DNA of 64,000 nucleotides from Lachnospiraceae bacterium (GCA_910575255.1 CAJTEM010000003.1:1-64000), one strand, 5' to 3'. Counted from the stretch's first letter, positions 27,245 to 37,248 are shown. Numbers and translations: made by a program. Notes: a model not told the origin generated them from the sequence alone.

Positions 27245-27900
27245 TATTTATCGCTCCCTTCCTTGTTTCCTTTAGCAGGAAGTACTTCGCCCTTGTAGAT
27301 CCACACCTTAACGCCAAGCTTGCCGTAGGTGGTGTCTGCCTCAGCGAAACCATAGTCAATATCTGCTCTTAAGGTCTGCAGCGGAATGGTACCCTCGCTG
27401 TAAAACTCGGTACGGGCAATATCAGCGCCGCCCAGACGGCCGCCGACAGCTGCTTTGATTCCCTTTACGCCAGCCTTCATGGAACGCCCCATGGTGGACT
27501 TCATGGCACGGCGGAAGGACACACGGTTCTCCAACTGCTGGGCAATGCTCTCAGCAACCAGCTGCGCGTCACGCTCCGGCCTCTTGATCTCCTTGATATC
27601 GATCAGAATCTTTTTGTCTGTCAGCTTCTGGACTTCGCCCTTCAGCTTCTCGATGGCTGCCCCGCCCTTGCCGATGACAACGCCCGGCTTCGCGGTGTAA
27701 ATGATAACCTTTACTCTCTCAGAAGCTCTTTCTATCTCAATCTTGGAAATACCTGAGTCATACAGCCTTTTCTTCAGGAATTTACGGATATTGTAATCTT
27801 CTACCAGACAGTCCGCGAAGTCGCCCTCTGCGTACCATTTGGAATCCCAGTCCTTGATGACACCGACTCTCAAGCCATGTGGATTAACTTTCTGTCCCAT
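27244..27900 (-). CDS. rpsC: 30S ribosomal protein S3
   Basis: A 218-aa S3 with a KH domain ([14 protein letters not shown]) and a C-terminal domain ([22 protein letters not shown]). It shapes the mRNA entry tunnel. It overlaps rplP by one base. Confidence 0.98.
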   Translation of the reverse strand: MGQKVNPHGLRVGVIKDWDSKWYAEGDFADCLVEDYNIRKFLKKRLYDSGISKIEIERASERVKVIIYTAKPGVVIGKGGAAIEKLKGEVQKLTDKKILIDIKEIKRPERDAQLVAESIAQQLENRVSFRRAMKSTMGRSMKAGVKGIKAAVGGRLGGADIARTEFYSEGTIPLQTLRADIDYGFAEADTTYGKLGVKVWIYKGEVLPAKGNKEGSDK

Positions 27901-27909
27901 ATTTGCCTC

Positions 27910-28296
27910 CTATCTTTCATTCAGCACAACGGTGATGTGGCTCATTCTCTTCTCGATCCTGTAAGCTCTGCCCTGTGCCCTCGGTTTTACTCTCTTCATG
28001 GTCGGCCCCTTGTTGGCGTAGCACTCCTCTACGTACAGCTTGGAGCGATCCATACCATTGTTGTTCTCGGCGTTGGCAACCGCTGACTCCAGTAATTTCT
28101 TGATCAAAGCGGAAGCATATCTGGGATTATAGGTTACGATACCGATTGCGGTCTCCACGTCCTTACCGCGGATGGCGTCCAATACGAAACACGCTTTCTG
28201 GACGGATACGCGGGCGTAGGATAATTTTGCGGACGGCCGAGTGTCTTTCTTCGCGTTTCTTTCTCTCTTAATCTGACTTCTATGTCCTTTAGCCAT
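27910..28296 (-). CDS. rplV: 50S ribosomal protein L22
   Basis: A 128-aa L22, whose loop lines the exit tunnel and affects macrolide sensitivity. SYARVSVQKACFVLDAIRGK and PRAQGRAYRIEKRMSHITVV are canonical. Confidence 0.98.
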   Translation of the reverse strand: MAKGHRSQIKRERNAKKDTRPSAKLSYARVSVQKACFVLDAIRGKDVETAIGIVTYNPRYASALIKKLLESAVANAENNNGMDRSKLYVEECYANKGPTMKRVKPRAQGRAYRIEKRMSHITVVLNER

Positions 28297-28323
28297 TGCT
28301 AATAACCTCCTTTCAATGCGGGT

Positions 28324-28602
28324 TTACCGTTTGGATTTCTTCTCGTCTTTTCCGTGGCCTCTGTAGGTTCTGGTGGCCACGAACTCACCAAGCTTATGCC
28401 CAACCATATCCTCAGTCACATATACCGGAACATGCTTTCTTCCGTCATGAACCGCGATGGTATGCCCAACCATCTGGGGAAAGATGGTGGAACGGCGGGA
28501 CCAGGTTTTAATCACCTGATGCTGGCCTGACGCGTTCAGTGCATCAATCTTTTTTAACAGATGTGCGTCTGCAAATGGTCCTTTTTTTAACGAACGTCCC
28601 AT
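28324..28602 (-). CDS. rpsS: 30S ribosomal protein S19
   Basis: A 92-aa S19. [39 protein letters not shown] and [16 protein letters not shown] are canonical. Confidence 0.98.
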   Translation of the reverse strand: MGRSLKKGPFADAHLLKKIDALNASGQHQVIKTWSRRSTIFPQMVGHTIAVHDGRKHVPVYVTEDMVGHKLGEFVATRTYRGHGKDEKKSKR

Positions 28603-28622
28603 AGGGTTTGATCCTCCTTCAA

Positions 28623-29468
28623 TTATTTGATCGTCTTGCCATCACGTCTTCTGATGATGAGCTTATTGGACTGTTTGTTCTTCTTCCTGGTCTTGAGGCC
28701 CAGCGCCGGCTTACCCCACGGAGTGCTCGGACCCGGACGGCCGATACCGGTCTTGCCCTCACCGCCGCCGTGCGGATGGTCGTTGGGGTTCATCACGGAA
28801 CCGCGGACCGTAGGACGGATACCCATGTGACGTTTTCTTCCCGCCTTACCTACATTGATCAGATTGTGCTCACCGTTGCCCACAACACCGATGGTTGCAC
28901 GGCAAATGATCGGAACCATTCTCATCTCTCCGGAGGGAAGCCTTAAGGTGGCATATTTGCCTTCCTTTGCCATCAGCTGCGCGGCATTGCCTGCGGAACG
29001 TACCAGCTGGCCGCCCTTGCCCGGATGCAGTTCAATATTGTGAATCTGTGCGCCGACCGGGATATTCTGCAATGGCAGGCAGTTGCCGGTCTTGGCCTCT
29101 GCAGCCTCACCGCTCATTACCTTCATGCCGTCAGTCAGCCCGGCCGGAGCCAGAATATAGGACTTGGTTCCGTCCGCATAGCAGATCAGCGCAATGTTGG
29201 CGCTGCGGTTCGGATCGTACTCGATACCGATCACGGTTGCCGGAATACCATCCTTTGAGTTCCTCTTGAAATCAATGATTCTGTATTTTCTTCTGCTGCC
29301 GCCTCCGCGGTGTCTTACGGTAATCTTACCCTGGTTGTTACGTCCCGCATTCTTCTTTAAGGAAGTAACCAAAGACTTTTCCGGCGCAGACTTGGTAATC
29401 TCACTGAAATCAGAACCGGTCATATGTCTTCTGGAAGGTGTATATGGGTTATATGTTTTAATTCCCAT
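28623..29468 (-). CDS. rplB: 50S ribosomal protein L2
   Basis: A 281-aa L2 located near the peptidyl transferase centre. [35 protein letters not shown] and the histidine-containing [19 protein letters not shown] are canonical. It is separated from rplW by 144 bases. Confidence 0.98.
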   Translation of the reverse strand: MGIKTYNPYTPSRRHMTGSDFSEITKSAPEKSLVTSLKKNAGRNNQGKITVRHRGGGSRRKYRIIDFKRNSKDGIPATVIGIEYDPNRSANIALICYADGTKSYILAPAGLTDGMKVMSGEAAEAKTGNCLPLQNIPVGAQIHNIELHPGKGGQLVRSAGNAAQLMAKEGKYATLRLPSGEMRMVPIICRATIGVVGNGEHNLINVGKAGRKRHMGIRPTVRGSVMNPNDHPHGGGEGKTGIGRPGPSTPWGKPALGLKTRKKNKQSNKLIIRRRDGKTIK

Positions 29469-29612
29469 GACATTGAACTCCTTTCGTTACATTGTTCTTG
29501 CCCGTGTTCCGGGCATCCTGGTTTTTTCTTTGCCGCCCGCCTTCAACGCATCCGCGTGTATCCCCTTCGGGAACGCTCTCCGCCTTCCGGCAGGCTCCCT
29601 GCCCTGCCCGTT

Positions 29613-29912
29613 TTACAGGCCTGCAAAGATCTCGATCTCCTTGCTGTCCTCGGTCAGCTGCACAATCGCCTTCTTGGTCTTTGCGGTCTTGCCGAAAGTC
29701 ATGCCCCTTCTCTTGGTCTTTCCCTCGCTGTTCATGGTGTTGACGCGGGAAACCTTGGTTCCCGGGAACATCTTCTCAACAGCCTCTTTGATCATGCTCT
29801 TGTTCGCCTCAGGGTGTACCAGGAACGTATATTTTCTGTCAGCCATTGCGTTCATGCTCTTCTCGGTCACTACCGGCTTGAGAATGACATCATAATACTG
29901 AATGTTTGCCAT
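29613..29912 (-). CDS. rplW: 50S ribosomal protein L23
   Basis: A 99-aa L23 at the tunnel exit, docking site for trigger factor and [18 protein letters not shown] and [14 protein letters not shown] are typical. Its start overlaps the rplD stop. Confidence 0.97.
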   Translation of the reverse strand: MANIQYYDVILKPVVTEKSMNAMADRKYTFLVHPEANKSMIKEAVEKMFPGTKVSRVNTMNSEGKTKRRGMTFGKTAKTKKAIVQLTEDSKEIEIFAGL

Positions 29913-30532
29913 TATGCGTACACCTCCTCAATGTTCGCCACAGCAGCCTTGGTCGCCACTACGGTGTTATATTTCAGAATGTCATATACATTGATTGTAT
30001 TGACATATGCAGTCTTAACTGTGGGGATATTCCTGGCGGAAAGCACCACATTGTCGCTGTCAGCGCCGACCACTACCAGGGCGCCCTTCACATTCAGGTT
30101 GTTGAGCACATTCTGGAACTTCTTGGTCTTGATCTCGTCCAGCTTCAGCTCATCCACCACGATAAATTTATTCTCCTGCACCCGGCTGGTCAGAGCGGAC
30201 TTCAGCGCAGCCCTCTTCTCCTTCTTATTCAGACGGATGGTATAATCTCTCGGGGTCGGGGCAAATACCACACCGCCGCCGGTCCACTGGGGAGCTCTCG
30301 TAGAACCCTGTCTCGCATGACCGGTTCCCTTCTGGCGCCACGGCTTTCTGCCGCCTCCGGATACCTCGGCACGGGTCTTCGCTTTCTGGGTGCCCTGGCG
30401 CTTGTTGGCAAGCTGGGCAACGACTGCCATGTGTACCAGATGCTCATTCACCTGCACACCAAACACTGCATCGTTAAGCTCCATGGTGCCTACTTCTTTG
30501 CCTTCCATATTGTAAACAGATACATTTGCCAT
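29912..30532 (-). CDS. rplD: 50S ribosomal protein L4
   Basis: A 206-aa L4. The exit-tunnel loop [19 protein letters not shown] is intact. L4 represses the S10 operon in some bacteria, making the long S10 leader here relevant. Confidence 0.98.
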   Translation of the reverse strand: MANVSVYNMEGKEVGTMELNDAVFGVQVNEHLVHMAVVAQLANKRQGTQKAKTRAEVSGGGRKPWRQKGTGHARQGSTRAPQWTGGGVVFAPTPRDYTIRLNKKEKRAALKSALTSRVQENKFIVVDELKLDEIKTKKFQNVLNNLNVKGALVVVGADSDNVVLSARNIPTVKTAYVNTINVYDILKYNTVVATKAAVANIEEVYA

Positions 30533-30566
30533 TTCTGTGTGTTCCTCCTTTCCTTCGGTTCCGGGC

Positions 30567-31202
30567 CTAGCGGCTGACCTTCACAGTTTCCTTCAGTGTC
30601 ACCAGAGACTTCTTCGGTCCCGGCACAGCGCCCTTAACCAGAATCAGGTTGTTCTCTGCATCCACCCGCACAACCTCCAGATTCTGGACAGTCACCTGCA
30701 CATGACCCATATGTCCCGGCATTCCTTTTCCTTTAAATACGCGTCCGGGAGTGGTGGCAGAGCCATTGGAACCCTGATGGCGATGGAACTTGGAACCATG
30801 AGTCATGGGACCTCTGTGCTGGCCGTATCTCTTGACAGCACCCTGGAACCCTTTGCCTTTGGAAACAGCGGTAGCGTCCACCTTGTCGCCTGCCGCAAAA
30901 ATATCCGCCTTAATCTCATCCTTTACAGAATACTCCTCGGCGTTCTCCAGACGGAACTCCCTTACATACCTCTTGTAAACCACGCCCGCCTTGTCAAAAT
31001 GTCCTTTTACCGGCTTGCTGACCAGCTTCTCTCTCTTGTCCACGAAGCCGACCTGCACAGCCTTGTAACCGTCATTCTCCTCAGTCTTAACCTGAGTCAC
31101 CACACAGGGACCTGCCTGGAGAACCGTCACCGGCACCAGAACACCCTGGTCATTGAAGATCTGGGTCATTCCGACCTTAGTAGCTAAGATAGCTTTCTTC
31201 AT
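30567..31202 (-). CDS. rplC: 50S ribosomal protein L3
   Basis: A 211-aa L3. [33 protein letters not shown] and [20 protein letters not shown] are canonical. It is 34 bases before rplD. Confidence 0.98.
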   Translation of the reverse strand: MKKAILATKVGMTQIFNDQGVLVPVTVLQAGPCVVTQVKTEENDGYKAVQVGFVDKREKLVSKPVKGHFDKAGVVYKRYVREFRLENAEEYSVKDEIKADIFAAGDKVDATAVSKGKGFQGAVKRYGQHRGPMTHGSKFHRHQGSNGSATTPGRVFKGKGMPGHMGHVQVTVQNLEVVRVDAENNLILVKGAVPGPKKSLVTLKETVKVSR

Positions 31203-31252
31203 TTCTTTTCCTCCTTACAGCGGATTGCCCGTGAAAGCAATCATACTAAAGC

Positions 31253-31570
31253 TTATTTTTGTTTCATTTTGATGTCGATATGCACACCGGCCGGCATCTC
31301 CAGCTTGGACAGCGCATCCACGGTCTTCTGGCTCGGGGTGATGATATCGATCAGCCTCTTGTGGGTTCTCTGCTCGAACTGTTCACGAGAGTCTTTGTAC
31401 TTGTGCACTGCCCGCAGGATGGTAACAACCTCCTTCTTGGTGGGCAGCGGCACCGGCCCGCTCACCTGTGCTCCTGTCTTCTTTACGGTTTCGATGATCT
31501 TCCCGGCAGACTGGTCAACCAGCTGATGATCATAGGCCTTCAATGTGATTCTCATTACTTGACTTGCCAT
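31253..31570 (-). CDS. rpsJ: 30S ribosomal protein S10
   Basis: A 105-aa S10, also the NusE component of antitermination complexes. [16 protein letters not shown] is the N-terminus; the ATG at 31570 has AGGAGG about 11 bases upstream. The frame is open a further 29 codons upstream but that is untranslated leader. It is the first gene of the whole S10-spc-alpha cluster. Confidence 0.97.
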   Translation of the reverse strand: MASQVMRITLKAYDHQLVDQSAGKIIETVKKTGAQVSGPVPLPTKKEVVTILRAVHKYKDSREQFEQRTHKRLIDIITPSQKTVDALSKLEMPAGVHIDIKMKQK

Positions 31571-31801
31571 AAAAAAAGTCGCCTCCTTTTCGCACTTTTG
31601 GATTAAGTACGACAAGCGGTGACTGTACACTTCTCCGTGTGTGTCATAAGACATCACACTGCGTTACTGCGAATTCCACAGCTGTTCAATTGGTACAGTG
31701 ACTTGTCGTCAGTTTCCTAACTTGACATTCGCTCCACGGAAAACCTGCCTCATGACGGGCAGCAACCTCACGCTTCATCGCTATCATGTCACAGCTTTCC
31801 T

Positions 31802-31830
31802 ATATTATCATGGTTTTTTTGGAAATGCAA
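31802..31830 (-). promoter_or_regulatory. S10-operon promoter
   Basis: On the minus strand TTGCAT (31825-31830) and TAATAT (31802-31807) are separated by 17 bp. The preceding AAAAAAGTACTTGCATT motif is shared with the alpha promoter. Start of transcription should be near 31795. Confidence 0.88.
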
Positions 31831-31885
31831 GTACTTTTTTGCGGTTTTCGCAGGATTTTTCCGGATTAAACTTATCTTTCAAGGG

Positions 31886-31945
31886 GTGGGATTCCGAAAG
31901 GTACGCTCTGGAAAAAGGCGTACCTTCTGGAACCTTTCATCCCAC
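31886..31945. repeat. Palindromic hairpin related to the repeat family
   Basis: Nested arms: GTGGGAT with ATCCCAC outside and GGTACGC with GCGTACC inside, around TCTGGAAAAAG. The GAAAGGTACGC and GCTCTGGAAAAAGG blocks recur in the element at 43902-44220. Confidence 0.7.
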
Positions 31946-31994
31946 TCCGTGAAAAGTGACCAGATTAATTGTAACCGTTCAGGGTATGCCTCTC

Positions 31995-33380
31995 CTAATT
32001 ATTAAAATCCCAATCCGGCTCCTCCGGCGTACTATAGGTCTTGCCTTCCACGTCCTCGTCGTCCTCCTTCAGCAGCACACCGCCGCTGTTGGTTTTATAT
32101 TTGACGCCGTCCCGATCCTTCACCGTGGTATTCTTGGCGATCTTCCCTGAAGAGTTGACCACATAGTTCTTTACGTTATTGTTACCGCTCCAGATCGTAA
32201 ACACTTCATAACGGCTACCGGAATCCGCTTTCTGGAGCTTGCCCATATAATAAAGATAATTCTCATACACCCCGGTATATCCCTTGCCGGTAGAGGTAAA
32301 ATAAAACTGGGTGGTACTGCTGCCCTCATCCACATTCATCTTTCCCTTCAGCATGGAACTCTGGGCACGGGTGCCAAAATAGTAAGCCGTATAATCGGTC
32401 TCATCTTTATCTGTGAATATCTTCTGCAAACCATACACCGGCACACCATTCTCATCAAACAGATAAGTATTCCCATTGATCTTTACCAGATCCTTCGTGG
32501 TAGCACTGCCTCTTGGCGGCCCCACCTTGGGAACTCCTTTGTTGGAAAAATAAAACCATTCCACGTCATGTTCATAATTATTCTGAAGATTCTCCGGCGG
32601 TTCGGTCGAATACCAGCCCACCCGCACCTGACCGCTCGAATCCACATAACGGTAATCTTCAATATTATCTGACTCATCCCCTGTTGTGCAGCTCCAGCCA
32701 GTCTGCATGGCGCCATCCTCCGCCAGGCTGTAATAAACACCATTGATCTTCTTCAGCTTCACCTCGTCCCCATCACTCTTTGGAACTACCTTCTTGCCGC
32801 TGCTTGAGAAATAATACCAATGCTTCCCGTCGTTCTCATCCTCTGAATAAGGTCCGTAATCGTAATAATCCTCCTCTTCCTGATCCTCCGGAGAATAAAG
32901 GCGCTGCCATCCGGTCACCATCACACCGGCGTCATCACAATAATACATATTATCCAGAATCCAGCCGGTCTCCATCGCTCCGGTATCTCCGAAATGATAC
33001 CAGTTGTTGTTGATCTTCTCCCACTTTTCTTTTACACACTTACCGCTCTGATTGAAATAATACCAGTCGCTTCCCCGCTCGGAGTAATCGCTGCTCTGTA
33101 CTTCCAGCCATCGGCCCGCGTACATGATTCCGTCAGGACCCACAAAATAATCATCATTATCCACCCAGGAATTGACTGCCATAACTCCATTGCTGTTCAC
33201 ATATCTCCAAAGCCCGTCTCCGCCTTTCCGCCATACATTGTAAACCCGGCTTCCTGACGCACTGTAGTATACCCAGCTGCCGTTCTCCTGGGCCCAGCCC
33301 TCAGCTGCCGTCGCCGTACCGACAATGCCCAGCGCCATCACCGCAGCCAGGGCAAATACCGCCAAACCACGTCTTTTCAT
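31995..33380 (-). CDS. Secreted protein with cell-wall-binding (choline-binding-like) repeats
   Basis: A 461-aa protein with a signal peptide (about residues 1-26, ending ATAAEG). At least eight aromatic/glycine-rich modules follow, of the GWxxxxGxWYYxxxxG kind (for example GSWVYYSASGSRV, NNWYHFGDTGAMETGW, YYCDDAGVMVTGW, KHWYYFSSSGKK, WFYFSNKG). Such repeats bind choline or sugar decorations of the wall. No catalytic domain is visible, so it is either an adhesin, a scaffold or a structural wall protein. The C-terminal about 60 residues are acidic. It is transcribed alone, towards the S10 promoter. Confidence 0.85.
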   Translation of the reverse strand: MKRRGLAVFALAAVMALGIVGTATAAEGWAQENGSWVYYSASGSRVYNVWRKGGDGLWRYVNSNGVMAVNSWVDNDDYFVGPDGIMYAGRWLEVQSSDYSERGSDWYYFNQSGKCVKEKWEKINNNWYHFGDTGAMETGWILDNMYYCDDAGVMVTGWQRLYSPEDQEEEDYYDYGPYSEDENDGKHWYYFSSSGKKVVPKSDGDEVKLKKINGVYYSLAEDGAMQTGWSCTTGDESDNIEDYRYVDSSGQVRVGWYSTEPPENLQNNYEHDVEWFYFSNKGVPKVGPPRGSATTKDLVKINGNTYLFDENGVPVYGLQKIFTDKDETDYTAYYFGTRAQSSMLKGKMNVDEGSSTTQFYFTSTGKGYTGVYENYLYYMGKLQKADSGSRYEVFTIWSGNNNVKNYVVNSSGKIAKNTTVKDRDGVKYKTNSGGVLLKEDDEDVEGKTYSTPEEPDWDFNN

Positions 33381-33789
33381 AGTCCCTCTCCTTCTATGTA
33401 ATAATCATATGGCAGCTGTCCTGATAACAAAAATCCCGCTGCCACATCCCCTGTATATTCAGACTGACTTCCATTTTAACAATTTCCCGGCAATTATTCA
33501 ACAAAATTTTCCAAACTCTCCTTACAATTCTCTTACGGAGTTACTGTTTCTGGGCAATGTCGTTTCGTTTGGCCGTTCCCCTGGCTGTGCTTCGCGATTC
33601 CCTAACTGACTGACATTGATTCATGAGGGATCTCGCAAGATCCGCCTGGCCGCAACAATCCACAAGATTGACATTTCCGGTCATACCCATTAAAATACGT
33701 TATGTAGCAGTCCTCTTACCGAAAAAGAAGGGAGCCTCCCTCCTGCCAGTAAAAGGTACTGAAAATCAAAAAACCAGGAAAGACGAATT
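33381..33789. other. Intergenic region between divergent genes
   Basis: 409 bp between the wall-binding protein and the YybS-like gene. It contains a short-form family palindrome (33555-33618). No gene is supported and no clear promoter pair was identified. Confidence 0.6.
33555..33618. repeat. Palindromic repeat, short form
   Basis: It runs from CAATGTC to GACATTG with the shared TGGCTGTG and TTCCCTAACTGACTGACATTG blocks, in the same orientation as the copy at 34770-34833. Flanks show no exact direct repeats. Confidence 0.7.
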
Positions 33790-34725
33790 ATGAATAAAAC
33801 ATCACTCAAAATCACAACCGGCGCAATGGTCACCGCAATTTTCGGAGTTTTTCTCCTGCTGAACCGGCAGACAGGAAACTTTTTTCAGGAAATCTTTCTG
33901 TTCCTGTATCCGATTCCCCTGGTCGCCTATGCCGCCCTCTATGGCATAAAAAGCGGCCTTCCGGTTCTTGCCGCCATGTCCCTTCTCTCCCTCCTGTTCG
34001 GCAATTTTACTTCGGTTTTTTACGCCGTGACACAGGCTTTTATCGGTCTTGTATTCGGCGGATGCCTGCATCATAAGGTGGAGATGACCAAAATTCTGTT
34101 TGCTGTCATGATCTTATCTGCCCTGGTAAGCCTTTTAAACACTGTGTTCCTGGGCTTTTTGTTTGGCTTTGATCTGAATCAGGAAGTGGCGGAAATGCAG
34201 GCCATGATCCATTCCGTATTTGAACAGGCAGGTGTTGCCATGCCCGAAATAATCATGAGTACGAATTATCTCAAACAGATCTTCGTGGTGTCCATGATCC
34301 TGCTGGGAGTGATCCAGGGCTTTCTGGTATATGAAATCAGTCTTCTGATCCTTCGCAGGCTTCGTTTCCCGGTACAAAAGCCAAAATCCGTCTTTTTATA
34401 CACTCCTCCGAGATGGACCGGCTATGTCGCAATGCTGGCATTTCTGTTCTATAACGCAAGTCTGGCACAGCCCCCGGAAAACGGGATATTGCAAAATACA
34501 GGTCTGACATTCGGTATCTTCAGCTATCTTTACCTGCTCTGCTTCGGAGCGATTGCGGTTGTCCTGACCATAAAGGTCCGCTTTCCCAGGGCAGGAGCTT
34601 TGGGAATTATCGCTGCCGTCATCGGGCTGTTTATGTTTCCGCTCCTGGAAATGGCCGCCGGATTCATTTATCTTGTAACCGAATATCACCAACGGCTGGT
34701 GGATCAATATTGCACTAATTCTTGA
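33790..34725 (+). CDS. YybS-like (DUF2232) membrane protein
   Basis: A 311-aa protein with about eight hydrophobic segments. The N-terminal region (ITTGAMVTAIFGVFLLLNR, FLYPIPLVAYAALYGIKSG) matches the DUF2232/YybS family, which resembles the S components of ECF transporters. Function is not established; in other Firmicutes it is linked to the rplI-dnaB region, which is not present here. AGGAAAG precedes the ATG. It is followed by a short-form palindrome and a methyltransferase gene on the same strand. Confidence 0.8.
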   Translation: MNKTSLKITTGAMVTAIFGVFLLLNRQTGNFFQEIFLFLYPIPLVAYAALYGIKSGLPVLAAMSLLSLLFGNFTSVFYAVTQAFIGLVFGGCLHHKVEMTKILFAVMILSALVSLLNTVFLGFLFGFDLNQEVAEMQAMIHSVFEQAGVAMPEIIMSTNYLKQIFVVSMILLGVIQGFLVYEISLLILRRLRFPVQKPKSVFLYTPPRWTGYVAMLAFLFYNASLAQPPENGILQNTGLTFGIFSYLYLLCFGAIAVVLTIKVRFPRAGALGIIAAVIGLFMFPLLEMAAGFIYLVTEYHQRLVDQYCTNS

Positions 34726-34769
34726 CGCCCCTCCTCCCTTCCCTTATAATAGAAGTTACCGTTCACAGG

Positions 34770-34833
34770 CAATGTCAGTAAGTTAAGCCGTTTCCTTGGC
34801 TGTGTTTCTCGGTTCCTTAACTAACTGACATTG
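34770..34833. repeat. Palindromic repeat, short form, flanked by 9-bp direct repeats
   Basis: A 64-bp element from CAATGTCAGTAAGTTAAG to CTTAACTAACTGACATTG. The 9-mer GTTCACAGG occurs immediately before (34761-34769) and after (34834-34842) it, resembling a target-site duplication. Confidence 0.8.
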
Positions 34834-34950
34834 GTTCACAGGGCATAGAAAAACGGATAAAAACAGGTGTCAAGCTTCCATGTGCAGGCTTGTACATAAA
34901 AAACAAGGGACGGTGCCCCTATCCATCCCTGGAAAGGTTGGTTTTCCATC

Positions 34951-35811
34951 ATGTGGATTGCAGATAATTGGACCGATTATCAGGTCATTGATTGCTCCAG
35001 AGGCGAGAAGCTGGAACGATGGGGAGAGTATCTTCTCGTCCGTCCGGATCCCCAGATTATCTGGGATACCCCCAGGACTCACAAGGGATGGCAGCGCCCC
35101 AATGCCCGTTACCACCGAAGCGCCCGCGGAGGAGGCGAATGGGAATTTTTGAAGCTTCCGGAACAGTGGATCATTCATTATCAGAATCTGAAGTTCAATC
35201 TCAAGCCCTTCAGCTTCAAACACACCGGGCTTTTTCCGGAACAGGCAGTCAACTGGGACTGGTGCCAGAAGAAGATCCGCAATGCCGGACGACCGGTCAG
35301 GGTGCTGAATCTTTTCGCCTACACCGGCGGCGCCACACTGGCTGCCGCACAGGCCGGCGCCGTCGTCACGCATGTCGATGCCTCTAAGGGCATGGTCGGA
35401 TGGGCAAAAGAAAATGCCCTCACATCCGGACTGGACAACGCTCCCATCCGCTGGCTCGTCGATGACTGTATCAAGTTCGCAGAGCGTGAGATCCGCCGGG
35501 GCAACCACTATGATGCCATTATTATGGATCCCCCCTCCTACGGCCGCGGACCTAAAGGTGAGATCTGGAAGATCGAGGATTCCATTCACCCGCTGATTCA
35601 CCTGTGTACACAACTGCTGTCAGAGACGCCTGTGTTTTTCCTGGTCAATTCCTATACCACCGGTCTGGCGCCGGCTGTGCTCACCTACCTGCTCTCCACA
35701 GAGCTCCACCCCCGCTTCGGAGGACGGACACACTCTGAGGAGATCGGGCTGCCCGTGCAGCAGTCCGGTCTGACTCTGCCTTGCGGCGCCTCCGGGCGCT
35801 GGGAAGCCTGA
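34951..35811 (+). CDS. Class I SAM-dependent methyltransferase (RlmI-like)
   Basis: A 286-aa protein. The Rossmann SAM site is RVLNLFAYTGGATLAAAQAG, followed by VDASKGMVGWAKEN and the catalytic DPPSYGRGPKGEIWKIE, a pattern of RlmI/RlmK-type 23S rRNA cytosine-C5 methyltransferases. No PUA domain is present, so the RNA target is uncertain. The expected HFG/THSEEIGLP end is intact. It lies 66 bases upstream of a small membrane-protein gene on the same strand. Confidence 0.88.
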   Translation: MWIADNWTDYQVIDCSRGEKLERWGEYLLVRPDPQIIWDTPRTHKGWQRPNARYHRSARGGGEWEFLKLPEQWIIHYQNLKFNLKPFSFKHTGLFPEQAVNWDWCQKKIRNAGRPVRVLNLFAYTGGATLAAAQAGAVVTHVDASKGMVGWAKENALTSGLDNAPIRWLVDDCIKFAEREIRRGNHYDAIIMDPPSYGRGPKGEIWKIEDSIHPLIHLCTQLLSETPVFFLVNSYTTGLAPAVLTYLLSTELHPRFGGRTHSEEIGLPVQQSGLTLPCGASGRWEA

Positions 35812-35876
35812 CCATCCGGATCTGGATCCGGCAGCCTTTGTCCCCGGACAGCACCATGAAGAAAGGATGAATTTTC

Positions 35877-36602
35877 ATGAAAATAACCGAAGAATCCATG
35901 CGCCAGCAGTCAGATCCTCAGCCGCCGGTTCCCAAACCTGAGCCTGAGCCCAGGCGCAGCGAGCTGGAAAAGCTGAAGGCCATGACCTGGAAGGACCGTG
36001 TCTGGTATATCTGGAACTATTATAAGGTTCACATGGCATTGGTTGTTGTTGCCGTCCTGATTCTTCAGGTGGTCATCACCTCCCTCTACCACAGCACCTT
36101 TGATACCGTACTATATGCCATGATTATCAACAGTTATTCCGAAGAAGAGGTGGATCTCTCCATCCTGCAGGAGGACTTTGCCGTTTATCAGAATCTTGGC
36201 AAAAAGGAACTGGTGACTGCAGAAGCTATCTATGTTACCTATGGAGATCAGGCCTCCGAGTTAAGCTACGCCACCCTGGCCAAGATTTCTGCTCTGGTCT
36301 TCTCTCAGGATCTGGATATCATGATCGGTGACAAAGCGACAATCGATCACTTTGCTTCCCTGGGAGGCTATCTGGATCTGGAAAAGTCTCTCTCTCCGGA
36401 TCTGCTGACCATGGTTCAGGATCGCCTTATTTATACCGCCGGTGAAGATGGGGCAGAGCACGCCTATGCCGTTGAAATCAGCGGCACTGCCTTTGCCGCC
36501 GATACACATCTGGGGCAGGATCCGCCGCTTCTGGGGATCGTCAGCAACACGGTCCGGCGAGAGCATACCGATGCCTTACTCCGTTACATTCTGAACCCCT
36601 GA
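35877..36602 (+). CDS. Single-pass membrane protein of unknown function
   Basis: A 241-aa protein: a proline-rich cytoplasmic N-terminus (PPVPKPEPEPR), a WKDRVWYIWNYYKVH segment just before one membrane helix (about residues 58-76), and an extracytoplasmic domain of about 160 residues resembling a periplasmic-binding-protein-like fold by its alternating pattern only. This architecture is common in Lachnospiraceae but I know no function. Its 3' end overlaps the convergent GNAT gene by 62 bases. AAAGGATG lies upstream of the ATG. Confidence 0.75.
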   Translation: MKITEESMRQQSDPQPPVPKPEPEPRRSELEKLKAMTWKDRVWYIWNYYKVHMALVVVAVLILQVVITSLYHSTFDTVLYAMIINSYSEEEVDLSILQEDFAVYQNLGKKELVTAEAIYVTYGDQASELSYATLAKISALVFSQDLDIMIGDKATIDHFASLGGYLDLEKSLSPDLLTMVQDRLIYTAGEDGAEHAYAVEISGTAFAADTHLGQDPPLLGIVSNTVRREHTDALLRYILNP

Positions 36603-37248
36603 ACCGAAATCCCAGCTTTTGTAAAAGTCCCACGGAGGCCTCATTGGATGCCTCCGTGACGGCAAAGACTCCCACAGGCCCATATTCCCCGCGTACATAA
36701 TCCAGTACGATCCGGCAGGCCTCTTCTCCATATCCCTGCCGCCGATGCGGTGCAAAGATATGATAGCCGAGTTCCGGCCGGCCCTCTGCATCGAACCCTG
36801 TGAGTCCGGCTTTTCCCAGAATTCTTCCATCCTCTTTGCGCTCCACGGCCCACAATCCATATTCCAGAAAACCATACTGGCTCTTGATATAGGCTGCCAG
36901 CTTTTCCTGGTCATGGAACACCCGATCCGCCTTTCGATCCCCTGGCTCAACAGGAATCTGTCCGATATCTCCCAGTGTAAACTCCCGCAGCCTCAGGCGC
37001 ATACTCTCCCCGATTATCCATGGCAATCCCTTTTCACGCCGTACTACCCGCTCCAGGTATCTCTCATTCGCCGCTTCCATTGTCTCTACCAGATAATGTG
37101 CCATGGGAAAGCTCCCGTTCCCATTTTCTCCCAGATAACCGACAATAACCCTCCCCGCCGCTTTCGCCGCAAGGAGGGCATCCTCTTCATCTGAGATCAC
37201 GACACGGCAGCAGACATTTTCCACCGTCACATCCCGTTCCCAAACCAT
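36541..37248 (-). CDS. GNAT-family N-acetyltransferase
   Basis: A 235-aa protein. The C-terminal acetyltransferase domain (about residues 80-235) shows the ELGYHIFAPHRRQGYGEEAC acetyl-CoA site (Q/R-x-x-G-x-G/A) and EASNEASVGLLQKLGF. An N-terminal extension of about 75 residues precedes it. The substrate is unknown; the RimJ/RimL-like pattern allows protein, small-molecule or antibiotic acetylation. It is convergent with, and overlaps, the membrane-protein gene. Confidence 0.85.
   Translation of the reverse strand: MVWERDVTVENVCCRVVISDEEDALLAAKAAGRVIVGYLGENGNGSFPMAHYLVETMEAANERYLERVVRREKGLPWIIGESMRLRLREFTLGDIGQIPVEPGDRKADRVFHDQEKLAAYIKSQYGFLEYGLWAVERKEDGRILGKAGLTGFDAEGRPELGYHIFAPHRRQGYGEEACRIVLDYVRGEYGPVGVFAVTEASNEASVGLLQKLGFRFRGSECNGVRHRYALAGPCC

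Larger units (their letters stand above)
31571..31994 (-). other. S10 leader region and intergenic spacer
   Basis: This 424-bp gene-free stretch holds a leader of about 225 nt (31571-31795) rich in hairpin-forming segments such as CTGCCCGTCATGAGGCAG read on the minus strand, the promoter at 31802-31830, and a palindromic repeat at 31886-31945. Confidence 0.75.
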
